A stretch of DNA of 64,000 bases, taken from NCBI GenBank assembly GCA_008692225.1, contig VICG01000012.1, positions 1,116,001 through 1,180,000 on the forward strand, in the 5' to 3' direction. Made by a program: the position numbers and the translations under genes. The notes under the pieces were generated by a model, which was not told the origin of the DNA, ran no database searches, and was given only the letters and a program-made list of their open reading frames with translations. Positions 1 through 10,830 of this stretch are shown here, in pieces. Each line of letters starts with the position of its first letter. Position 1 is the first letter of the stretch. Source of the stretch: Monilinia fructicola. Lineage: Eukaryota; Ascomycota; Leotiomycetes; Helotiales; Sclerotiniaceae.

Positions 1-99
1 ATCTCCTTGAGACGGCGTACTGGGACCGAGTACATAAGCGACGTCTTGAAAGACTTGCCCGGAACGGCCGTCTTGTACGATGCCATGGTGAAGTGGTGA
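1..99 (+). CDS. 3' end of an unidentified CDS (partial)
   Basis: Reading from base 1 in frame 1 gives 32 codons without a stop, ending in TGA at 97-99. The last residues are LPGTAVLYDAMVKW. The codons look protein-like and the frame closes just before a long non-coding stretch, so this is probably the C-terminal tail of a gene that begins outside the window. I do not recognise the family from so short a piece. Confidence 0.4.
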   Translation: MSLRRRTGTEYISDVLKDLPGTAVLYDAMVKW

Positions 100-3000
100 G
101 GTGGTATTTAGATGTAAGATGAGGTGTGGATTTGTACGGTTTGGAATAGTGAAAGAGGGGTGGGTTTCATTAGCCTGCAGTCGAGAATGGTCAAATGAAT
201 AGGGATGTGATGTGTATGCCGTGTTTCTGTGATCTGGCAATGGTTACCCCCCGGGTCCTCAACAACTCAGACAGTAGCCTTGCCGGGCTTGTACTAAATA
301 CGATGTGATGTAGGGTTGGCTTGGACAATTAGACGTAGGATACGTTTTGGTGTAGTCTGGTCTCGTCAACTCGCTTATTGTGTGTTCTGATTGGTCCAGT
401 CGCGATGATACAGGTGGTTTTTTAGTCAGAGTCCACAATACTGGAAATTAGACCTTTGGGAGATCGGCGGTGGATGAGAGACACAACACTTAAAGTATAA
501 AATTAGGTAGAAATATTACTCTGCAGACAAAAAACCATGTGTATAGTTGTGAAGTGTCCGTGGTGCTCTGTGCTGTTTGGATATTGGATGCCTGTAGGTG
601 GTATGCAACGAAATATGGGTGCCTGTAAGGTATGGAGACAGCCACCTTCTGAAGAACCCTAAAATATCTCTTGCGAATGAGGTCAATTCCAAATCACATA
701 AAGATCGTTGGATGCACGCCCAATTCTTCGAATCGATCGGCGACACAATTCGGAGGAAGGAGTATTGTGGTTTGTTGATGGGCAGTTCTGAACTGTATCG
801 GGTAGTTCTTTTGTAGTTGTTGGTATAGCTCGTGCAGCACAGCTCTGTCGATGAAGAAGTGGATAGAAAGCAATTCTCTTCAAGAAGGACGCAGCCGTTC
901 CAAAAGGTGAAGAGAAGAAAAAAAAAACAAAGGTGACAAGTAACGGAGGTGTGGACGGAATCGGTTTAGACGACCAATTGGAGGTAAGACTGAGGCGTCA
1001 TTCGAAGCGTTCTAGAATATCGCGAGGGAGTTCCCAGACTCGCACACTTGGGTCTTGCACCAGATAGGCAATTCTTGAGAATATTTATGTATGGTGACGA
1101 TGAGGGATGGGGATCGGGAGCTAAGAGGATGCGCTTGCGGCTTGAGGCGTGTATAAGGAAGAGTTCTCTCCCATGGCTCCCGCTGGGGAATGTCTCCAAA
1201 CGTGTTGGTTGGAATTCGGGAAATCAGATGAACCGTTGTGGAGACATCAGGAACGGGGTTTCGTGCTTGCTTTGGGCCAGTGGACTCTGGAGGGCTAGTG
1301 GAAAAAGGGTTACAAGATCTTCGATATCCCGGTCCCTGTCGTGTCATCGACCCAACCACGGGATTGTGAGGACTTGAGATTATGTACAGTCAACGCTTAT
1401 TACTCTTTTTTTTTTTTGGTCCCCGAGACATTGGCATGATATGAGGTGTAGAGGATGCATGTGTGGATGTGGATGCAGGTGTACGTTTGAATGCAAATTA
1501 GACGTGAACCAAGGGATTCATGTCATAGACCACCTAGTACTTACGAGAATGTATGGCGCATTTCCAGAGCACTGTAGTTGTAACTTGCAGCAAATGAAAA
1601 TGGAAATTCGCATTGACTAGATTGGTGGGGGTAACTCCCTTTGCCTTGGGTTGCTAGACAGGGGCAAAAGAGAGAAATTCTACGATTGGTCGTGAATAAG
1701 CGAGCTTGCATCGGGAAAGTTGGTTGGTGTGTCCAGGCGATACTAGTTGATGTCTGGGAGAAGATTTGTCATCCCATCCTATATCTATTCAATGATATTG
1801 ATAATGGATAATAACCTTGAGTACGAGATTGATTGAGGGTTTCTTCATACGTACGGATACCATAATTATCATTTACATCACAGTACTGGATCCAGAAGTT
1901 CAATATGGGCTCATGCATCGAACGCATAAATCCAAATTTCGACACTTCTGAAAGGAGTGTACGAAATGGGGGATCGGCGACGGAAATTGGCCAGGGAACA
2001 AAAACTCATGATCATGAAATCATCGAAATGGAGCTGGAAGTGGATATGGGTTCCAGCACTAGAAACAGATCTTTCCGCGTTGAAATCTGGTTTGGTATTT
2101 TTCTGACACTCCACCTCTAATCATCTGATCCGACGAGAAGGTAGAATACATTAAACACGTGGCGGAGGGAAATAAACTCTTCCGTGAATTACGGGCAGTG
2201 TAACCAGGACCAATTTGGTGATATGGTTTACGGAGGAGAGTATGATGTTATGAAAGAAAGCCACCCTTTTGAAGTGATCCAGAGAGTTTTCGTCTGATAT
2301 TATGCATCATTTCATCCAATGCTCCCAATTCATCTCATCTCATTCATCCAATCTCCTCAACCACCCACCAATAACTTAAAGATCCCAAATTCCAAGCTTT
2401 CATATCCAATTTCTCCTCGAAAAAGCCTCGGATCAATCAATTCCATCTCGTTAAATTTCAGCCGATCAGGTTAGCCGCGTTCATCAAAATCCTGGCCCAA
2501 GTACGAATAAAGACGCACCATGTAACACCGATTGGACGGCTTGTAGCGAGGTTGCATACATATATATACAGCATATATACGCATTTGGTACACATAGTTC
2601 TGAGAGATATTATGTATCAGAGTACTGCGTTATTGGAAGCGAGGAGTATACGGACAGGTACAGTTTCAAGCTTTCTGCATATCATCGTACAGAGAATTCT
2701 AGTGAGGTACCATTGTATTTTGTGCGGGTTTGAGAGGTATAGTAACTTAAATTTGAGTGACGGTTCAGCTGGGTTTGTCGATAGAAGTCATAGTGGTATG
2801 TTGGATCATGCAATATTGTGACCAGTATTCTCTCTACATGTACTTGTAATATGCACTTGATCGTACACGAAAACATTGATTTGAAAAAATGATCTATCGT
2901 GAGCCAAGTCACAGGAATTTTCGTCAAGTCCATGGATATCAGGATTTCAGGGGATATTCCCCGCAGCCCACGTTTTTCACTCTTCCAGACTTTCAAGGGT

Positions 3001-3380
3001 AATATTTACGTGCATATGGATCAATTTTTTATTCGAATAGCTGGGAGATGTAGCGGTCAAGCTCGTACTTCTAGATGTCCTAGAAGTCGGATCGGTAGAA
3101 GCCGGATATGCACCCTTATTCCCTGCAATGGAAGAGTGGAATTTCAGGACGAACTTGTCGAGATTTGCGCATCTGGAAAACATTCAATGGGTGAACTGGT
3201 ATGTCATTATATGATTCGAGTAAGGTGAGCTGATCTAAGCGCGTGTGTAGATCGATTATATTGAAATATGCGCAAGCATTAAAACAATCGATTGTGATAT
3301 TTTGTATACTCGAGTATTCTGCGTCACAAGGCATTTGTATTTCTCTAGCGGTAGGAGTGATGCAAGGTGATGCTAGTCAT
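100..3380. other. Long intergenic region, no gene recognised
   Basis: About 3.3 kb with only short overlapping ORFs on both strands, none showing a known motif or a convincing spliced model. It should include the 3' UTR of the upstream gene and that of TAN1. The only visible features are a T-run near 1407-1418 and pyrimidine-rich DNA around 2330-2450. Small lineage-specific or non-coding genes cannot be excluded. Confidence 0.5.
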
Positions 3381-4927
3381 CTAAAGCACTTCATTGTCGT
3401 TTGACTTTTCCAGTAGTGCACGAGTCTCGTCTGTATTTACGCTTTCGGGCGTAGCTTTTAATTCGGCATCTGCTGGTCCCCCAGATTTGGGCTTTGTGGA
3501 AGGAGACTGGAGCTCATAAAGGTTATAGCGTTTAAGCTTTTCCCAGTCATTTCCAACGACACTCATACCACAGATAGTCTAACCAATACGAGTTAGCCTC
3601 TTGAGAACTGCATATATTTGCTGCAGGTGTCCTTGCCTGGTAAATTTCGATTATTATCACTTTGTCTGGCTTAGTGAGGTTGACTTTATGATTGTCATCC
3701 ACGAGAGATGCGACCTGTTTAATCACGGTATCCCGCTTCAAGGTGCTGTGATTGCGTATGGTGGGCCGAATAGCATACTATAACGCAGTTAATGAATGTT
3801 TACCCAACCTCAAACAATCCAATTAGTCCCTGAGGTTGAAAATTAAATGTCGTGGCAGCACTATACGCAAAGGAGGAATACGTACCGAATATGCAGCAGC
3901 CTCGTCAGATTTTGCGGGTTCTCCTGCGAGTCGGAAATGAGAGCTTAGAACGGCCTGTCCGACCTCTTCTACACCTTTTTCTGTTGCTTTTCCAATGATT
4001 GACATTGGCGTTAGACGATTTACAAACCTCAATTTCCTTATTCCGCCCGATGCTGCATCTTCACACAGCCTATGGACAAGATCGGCTGGATCTATTGGTG
4101 ATCGAGTCTTGAAGAACAACACACATTGGATATCTAGGTAAACAGCTGAGAATAGCTTCTCCGCAGGATCTTTGTGCGCTGCAACTTCTTTTCGAATGGA
4201 TGCTTCAATATCGTCAACTGACTCGGTAGCACCTTCCTCTGCTTCTTCATTGTTCCTGTCACTCGACTTTACGGAGATACCGTAGTACTTCTCTGCAGAC
4301 TGGTGGGGTTTTAGCATAAACCGAAGAAGTGTCAGGCTCGAAGGTGATAACTCACCTCCTCGAGTAAACTTCTCAACTCTTCCGTTGCCTTTCCTTCTTT
4401 ACCCTTCACACAAGTTGCCCAAATTCCTTGATCCCCAGGTTCTATCCTCCCACCGCTCTTAGAGGCCATTTTAATTTGCTGATGTGGAGTTTGCCATTTT
4501 CCGTTGGACCCACCCTATACAAAAAGTCAGAGAGGATTCGGAGAGACCGACAAACATATTTGCCAGGTATGAATAGTCGAGTGCGCAGATTATTTGAAAT
4601 ATCATAGTAACACAGCGACACAGGATTGGAATTCGATATCAGATCAAAGATCCTCTCCATCGGATCACAACACATCATAGATCCATGGATAACCCAGACA
4701 AAGCTTGACTCGGCATGAAACCTCACTAGAGGATCAATACTCCCAGTCTCATTCCCATCTCCTTCTCACCACCACCAAAACTGGTCACCAAGCACCTCAA
4801 ATAAAAACTCACAGACCTTAGCTCTCTTTCCCCCTCTATTATCCCCGTTCCCATCCCTCGCATCTCTTCCACCACCTTTCCCACCACCCTCCGACCTCTC
4901 TTTCCTCTTATTATTTGAATCCGCCAT
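3381..4927 (-). CDS. TAN1: tRNA acetyltransferase TAN1 (THUMP domain), five exons
   Basis: TAN1/THUMPD1 proteins act with the Kre33/NAT10 acetyltransferase to form N4-acetylcytidine at position 12 of tRNA-Ser and tRNA-Leu. My exons are 4927-4817, 4514-4356, 4299-3886, 3777-3637 and 3578-3381, giving 340 residues. The N-terminus is a Gly/Lys-rich tail followed by IEPGDQGIWATC, the usual family start. The THUMP domain includes LRFVNRLTPM, then YAIRPTIRNHSTLKRD and TICGMSVVGNDW, which are characteristic of Tan1. The intron between exons 4 and 5 (3636-3579) begins with GC (AG|GCAAGG), a GC-AG intron, and phase and family conservation both require it. The exon 1 donor (GTCTGT) is weak and least certain. 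The gene lies in tandem downstream of PDC. Confidence 0.88.
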
Positions 4928-5431
4928 TCTAATCCTTTAGTTTCTTCCGCTATTTAAACCGAGTCATCAAATCTTTCCCCCAAGTATCAGCAGGAAGATT
5001 TGAAATTCGTTGTCGTTTTCGATGCTTTGTTCGAAACTGAAGATCACGCCGCCTAAATAAAATGGAAAATATCGCTTAGTCATATTGTATCGAACAAAAC
5101 CCCACTTCGCCCGATCGAGTCAAGTGATGAATTTGGGTTTGAAGGTTTGATGAGAATTCAGATACAAAGTTGAGAAGAAATCATACGTATGATTGAAAAA
5201 TGACTTGCTTGCTGATGTGTTCTGCAATCACGGTTGTGATGCATATGGAGTTCTATATTTTTTATAGCGATAGGGTTGGAAGACATAATATGGCAGACCA
5301 TCAACACATCACGACGGGAATCATCATTCTTAAGGATAACAAAATGGAGAGAATTTCATTATTTCGTTAGAATTTCATTAGCCCCCACCAGATATCCAAT
5401 CCATACGTCCCTAAATTACCATTATTTTGAT
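4928..5431. other. Intergenic: TAN1 promoter and PDC 3' flank
   Basis: About 500 bases between two minus-strand genes. It should hold the TAN1 upstream region (near 4928-5100) and the 3' UTR of pyruvate decarboxylase (near 5250-5431). I see no repeats or further ORFs of note. Confidence 0.5.
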
Positions 5432-7257
5432 TTACTGTTTTGCATTATTCTTCGCACTCGCCTCGGCCGTCAAAACCAATGCTCTTGGAGCATCTTCCTT
5501 TGGAATATACAATTCCACGAATTGCAGGTATTCCGCAGCGTTAAACTCCTCGTTGGTGAAAAGTTCATTGACTTGATCCTTGGTCTTGATTTGATGGAGT
5601 CGATATTGGTTTTCTTTACCGCCAAATGCTGGAACTAGATCTTTGTTGTTCCACGTTGCGATGTCGTTGTACTCTGCTTCCATGCCGTGGATAAATCGCT
5701 CGATAGTATAGCCATCATTACAGATCACAAAACTGTATTTGTTATGAGTCATGTTGGTCTAATAAAGGAAGGTGGGTGAACTTACATGATGGGTTTCAAT
5801 CCGAGGCGAAGCATCGTGCTTACTTCTTGGGCCGTGAGCTGGAAACTGCCATCGCCAACAAACAGAATGGTTCTTCCGTCAGAGCCAGCATCTCTAGCAG
5901 CTAGCGCAGCACCCTGGCAGGCTCCAACGGAGTATCCAATACTACCCCATAATACCTGGCTGATGGCTTTAACTCCCTTTGGAAATTTTGTCTCCCAAAT
6001 ACCAAAATTGGCTGTTCCAGTTTCGGTTATGACAACATCGTTCTCCTTCAAGAACTCCCCAGCTCTAGGCCAAAACCATTTTTGTGTAATGGTCTCTGAG
6101 CTATCTTTGTTAATTGCCACTTTATTCTCCATCTTGGGTCCTGCAACAGCAGAAAGCTTTTGAAGGTCAATCTTGTTGATAACCTTTTGCAAAACTCCTC
6201 TCATATGAACACCGGGATATTCGGAATAACGAACCACAATGGTGTCGCTGTGGAAATCGATTGTGTTAAGTTGGGAGGTTTTATAGGAGAACCCAGCGGT
6301 GTTGAAGTCACTCTTGATTGCTCCGATGGTCAAAATGAGGTCTGAGGACTCAACTCGCTCTATGACATCTGGTTGACTACCACTACCAGCGTAAACACCC
6401 CCATAGGTTTCGGAAGTCTCGTCAACAGCCCCCTTTCCCATTGGAGTTACAAAAACAGGCAACCCGGTCTTTTCGATCAATGCGTGCACCTCTTCGACGA
6501 CTCTGTGCCTGATGGCGCATGCATCAACTAAAATGATAGGGTTCTTGGCGGCCTCGAGATACTTGAGAACTACATCAACAACATAATCCTCCTTGTCTGC
6601 ATTATTTGGGGGTAGGGACAAGTCGATGAGGGTCTTCAATCGCTCTCCTTCCACCTTCTTCTGAACCATATCTGTTGGCAGCGCGATGTAGACAGGTTGA
6701 CTACGAATCCAACACTGTTGGAGTGTGTGATCGATCAAGGCAGCCGCTTGATTGGGATCATCGATCTTGGCTGTTGCGCAAGAGATTTCCTTGAACATGT
6801 CTGAGAAAACATTGAAGTTTCCATTTCCGAGGGTGTGATGTAGAAGCATGCCATCCTTTTGGGAGATGGTTGAAGGAGTTCCGACGATATGGACAACGGG
6901 CACTCGCTCAGAGTAGGAACCAGCAATAGCGTTGATTGCTGAGAGTTCTCCCACACCAAATGTAGTCACTATGGCTGAGATACCCTTCACTCGAGCGTAA
7001 CCATCCGCAGCATATCCTTGGGAAGATGATCGTCAGCTAACGCGATGCTACCTAAGGGATGCAAACTGACCTGCGTTCAACTCATTGCAGTTACCAACCC
7101 ATTTCAGACCGAGTTTAGGAATGTAGTCAAGGGCAACTAAGTTATAATCTCCTGGCAAACCATGGATAGACTGGATTCCAATCTGCTGCAGTCTTGTAAA
7201 AAGATACTCAGCAATGTCCACGGGGGATGTGAGAGATTCGGTCCTGAGATCCACCAT
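5432..7257 (-). CDS. PDC1: Pyruvate decarboxylase, three exons
   Basis: Cytosolic, thiamine-diphosphate-dependent decarboxylation of pyruvate to acetaldehyde and CO2, the entry to ethanol fermentation. Exons 7257-7071, 7016-5786 and 5732-5432 give 572 residues, the usual PDC length. Visible marks are GLPGDYNL near the N-terminus, the catalytic Glu in [16 protein letters not shown] spanning the first splice, the catalytic His pair in HHTLGNG, and the ThDP/Mg motif starting [11 protein letters not shown] and ending ICNDG across the second splice. Both introns are short GT-AG with clean phases (GCA G|GA and AT|T). No key residue is missing. The upstream region toward 7.5 kb is pyrimidine-rich, but I see no specific operator. 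Other ThDP decarboxylases such as indolepyruvate decarboxylase are close relatives; the motifs and length favour PDC. Confidence 0.95.
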
Positions 7258-8288
7258 GTTTGATGCTGGTGAGATTGCGGGAAGAGCTATGCGGAGCTTT
7301 GATTGTTTGAATTGTATTGATCAAGTTGAATTGTATGTAAAAGAGATACTGTACTTTGGCAGATGAGAGCGCAGTTGATTGTAGAAATAACGCACGACAC
7401 TCTGGAATCTGTTGAGTCTTTATAACTTCTGATAAAGTTTGTTATTCAGCCGTTCCTCCCGTCGATACCGACATCACCCATCAAATCACCCCACCAAAAG
7501 TGACGTTGTTGGTGAATTTCCCAAGTTATGGCGAAACAGAGGCTCCATCATGGCTTGCCTAGGTGCTAACCTGATTAGTAAGTCGAGCCACGTTCTCTCG
7601 CCCAAACGGATTTGAGATTCATAGCCCCGTCCACGAGAAGCTTTTTGCAAACGAATTGGATGATCTTTATCTCCAATTCGGATGAAAGTGGTCAGATGAA
7701 GAGAGATATCAAAGTTTAAAAAGTCTAGACTGAGTTTTTCTGCAGTTCATCGATCCATGTATGCAGTCAGCTCTCGATATGTAGAAGGAGGATGGCAGAA
7801 TGCGATGAGGTCCATGAGGACGATAAGAGGAGGGAGAGAGAGGTGCAAATAAGAACAAGAGTACCGCCGTTAGAGCTTCACAACTTGGCATACTTACCCA
7901 GGTACTTACTTATTACTGCTAGGGAACTCCAGCTAGGGAGGATCATCTGTTTGTTCTAAGGTACTTCCTACTTTGTTCGGCATTGTACGGTCCTTGAATG
8001 GCTGCCATGTAGTACCTCCCTACCTACCTGGTACGTACGTACCTACCTAGTACCTGCCTAGCACCTACCTAGTACCTCCCGAATACCTACGAGCTACCTA
8101 GTACCTACGAGCTACCTGGTCGCTGGAGAGAGGAAATTTTCCGAATGGGCCGACTGCGCCATCCATGGATTACACTGATTACGCTGATTACAGTACAGCT
8201 ATGGTGGGGACAGGGAAAAAGTCCACGTGCTTTGATAAGGCACCGTAGGGAGTTCTAGCTCTATGTATGTATGTCACGGGTATGTACT

Positions 8289-8315
8289 ATGTATGTATGT
8301 ATGTATGTATGTATG
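8289..8315. repeat. (GTAT)n microsatellite
   Basis: Six to seven tandem GTAT units in intergenic DNA between PDC and BCK1. Confidence 0.85.
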
Positions 8316-9027
8316 CATCTCTCCTCTGATAGGGAATGGCATGATGGTGTTATACATACCTACTACCTGGGTATGTACTGTATACATCTACGTCGGATGG
8401 TCTATATGACATATGACATCTGACATACGTACATGTACGGAGTATATGTATCCATCATACGTCCGTTTCTTTCCACGACCATATTCGAATCGAATCCATT
8501 GCACTCCAGGGCTTCCGTTTTATTTTCTGCGTTCGTTATCTTCCACCCATCTCTCCTGCCATACTCGATTCGCATCCATAGCAAATCCCGTTTTATTTTC
8601 TACGGAGTACACTCGTCAACCTGATCCCTGACACCGCGGAACGCGATTCTGATATAATATGTACATACTTTTTCACAAGATGCCATCGACGATCGTTGGT
8701 TCTGATTCTGATTCTGCTTCCTATATAAAATCTGAGTGGTTTGGTTGGTTTATTATACTTTATAGCCCGGGGGGGTCGGTTGAAACTTGAGAGGATACCT
8801 GTGAAGACATCGCAGATGTGTCTGCTGTAAAAGCTGTGTCTTGATTGTAAACGTATTAGGTACATAGTAGTATGTATTCTGCTATTTATGCTGGATCATA
8901 TCCTAGTTGGTAGCTTTTGCTGGACGGCGTTCTGGCCGTTGCGAACATTGCGAGCGTTACGGACGTCGCGGATGACACGACACGGGACTAAAATAGGACG
9001 ATGGTGTGACAAGAGTTTTCAATCCAC

Positions 9028-9690
9028 TTTATTGAAACTATAACCTTAACATCCATGAATCAATTGTAAGTTGTAACAATGTTCATCATTGTGTGATTAC
9101 ATAATAGAGATCCATGGATACTCGAGCACTCCGTACATCCAATACAAGTAAGAGTAAGTACAGTACATCCAACCGTGGAATCATCTAACATGAACAGATT
9201 CTTCCTTGAGATTAGGTATTATATAAATCAATTGTAGCCATGTGATTTATTATTGTATGATTGATTACCTAATATATCCATGGATACTAGAGATATATCT
9301 ACTCCGTAATTAATGTACATAATAAAATAGATTCCAAGGTTCTTTATTGAAACTACCTATGTATACTTGGTGTTGTTTTGGGCTTATGTTGAGATACAAA
9401 ATTAACTAAAAACAGAATGTATTTTAAAAAAATTATAATAAATCAATGAATTCATTAAAAATGATAAGTAACGCTATTATAGTATTAGTTAAATTAAAAA
9501 ATAAACGTTTAGTATATTTAAATTCTTAAAAATCGAAGTTTTATAATATATAAAAAAGGAATTTAAAAGATATACTATTTTATAAATTTTTACTTCGATA
9601 TAGACCTAAAACAATACTAAGTAATATAAAAATCAATTATAGCTATTTGATTTATTATTATATGATTATATAATAAGGAGAGATATATCT
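9028..9690. repeat. Three decaying copies of an AT-rich intergenic repeat
   Basis: A unit containing AATCAATTGTA, then a TGATT-rich stretch and CCATGGATACT appears near 9055-9125, 9226-9290 and (most AT-shifted) 9630-9690. TTTATTGAAACTA also recurs at about 9028 and 9341. The third copy differs mainly by C-to-T and G-to-A changes, as expected after RIP. The copies look dispersed rather than strictly tandem. The parent element is not recognisable. Confidence 0.55.
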
Positions 9691-10070
9691 TATATAAATA
9701 TATTTTATTTTTCTTTACTTATAGATATTTAATAAATAAATACTTAAATAAGTACCTAGTAATGAATAAGTTTATAAGAGAATTTTATCTAATATATAAA
9801 CTATATCAATAGATCTAACATATTTAATACAATTATCTATTTTTACTTAACACCTAGGTAATTCAAAACATAGAAAAAATAATAACACATCTATCCATGG
9901 ATACTTGTATACCCGTGGACACTGGCATTTGTAGGTGTGGCTGAAGCATTCAACGTGGCTGGTGAAGAAGATCCAATGAGAGGATTTCGACATGATTGTT
10001 TGTTATACTCGAGTACTCCGTACATCGTTTTTTTCTTGCCTTACCTACCTAGGTGCCTAGTAAGGTTACT

Positions 10071-10106
10071 GTGTATCATGTGTATCATGTGTATCATGTG
10101 TATCAT
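10071..10106. repeat. 9-base minisatellite GTGTATCAT x4
   Basis: Four perfect tandem copies of GTGTATCAT in the region upstream of BCK1. Confidence 0.9.
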
Positions 10107-10304
10107 CTGTGTATGCCCAGGTGCCCAGGTGCCCAAGTGGTAGATTCGATGTTCGAAAAGACTTAGCGTGATTTGGAAATTCCCCATCCCCATCCATACA
10201 CCTTGCCAGTGGATTATTGCCTACAGACTATCAACTTACTATCACGACATACAATTCATGGAAATCCCAAGTACAACATACCAAAACTACTTGACCATTG
10301 ACTG

Positions 10305-10391
10305 CTTGCTTGCTACCTGCTACCTGCTACTTGCTACCTGCTACTTGCTACCTGCTACTTGCTACTGGACTACTGGACTACTGGACTACTT
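10305..10391. repeat. CTACCTG/CTACTTG minisatellite
   Basis: Alternating CTACCTG and CTACTTG 7-mers followed by three copies of CTACTGGA, about 330 bases upstream of the BCK1 uORF. Non-coding, likely unstable in length. Confidence 0.8.
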
Positions 10392-10668
10392 GACCACCTA
10401 ACTACCTAACTACCCAACTACTTACCTACCTTCCTACCCACCTACTTATTAGGTAGTAAAAGTCCCTTTTGGTCACAAATTCATAACCTCCATAGCTCAT
10501 GAAAACATATCGATCCAGCCATATCTGTTACCTACCCAGTATAGATACCACCTATCTACCTACTTAGTAGGTAGATAAAATATTCATACCCTTCTTTTTT
10601 ATAGTTTGGCTTTACTTAGATTGATTTGGTTTTCTTTTTCCTCAAAATTACATACAATAAATAAATAC

Positions 10669-10830
10669 ATGGTAATCAAGGACTCGAATCTGCGACAAGC
10701 TCTCGGCGTCTACATCCATCGTACCTTGGTTGGTTATCTTTGCGAGACTGATACATTCCGAACAAAGACCAACGCGACCAATTTCTTTGGACTTGCTCGA
10801 TTCGATGTAAAAATGCGCAGGCGACCATGA
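10669..10830 (+). promoter_or_regulatory. Upstream ORF overlapping the BCK1 start (ATGA)
   Basis: An ATG at 10669 opens a 53-codon frame ending MRRRP and TGA at 10828-10830, overlapping the chosen BCK1 ATG (10827-10829) as ATGA. A start-stop ATGTAA lies at 10805-10810 in another frame, and a second in-frame ATG at 10813 gives a five-codon version. If the transcript begins upstream of 10669, these uORFs should limit BCK1 translation or allow reinitiation. The peptide itself resembles nothing I know. A 5' UTR intron could remove part of it. Confidence 0.55.

Larger units (their letters stand above)
7258..10668. other. Repeat-rich intergenic region with AT-rich core
   Basis: 3.4 kb between divergent PDC and BCK1. 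7258-7600 should be the PDC promoter. 8000-8120 is a scrambled TACC/CCTAG-rich tract, 8289-8315 a GTAT microsatellite, and about 9350-9880 is strongly AT-rich with the look of RIP. TACTCCGTA occurs at 8436 (as its complement), 8601 (complement), 9300 and 10014, and ATCCATGGAT at 8161, 9110, 9276 and 9893. No protein gene was recognised. Confidence 0.6.
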
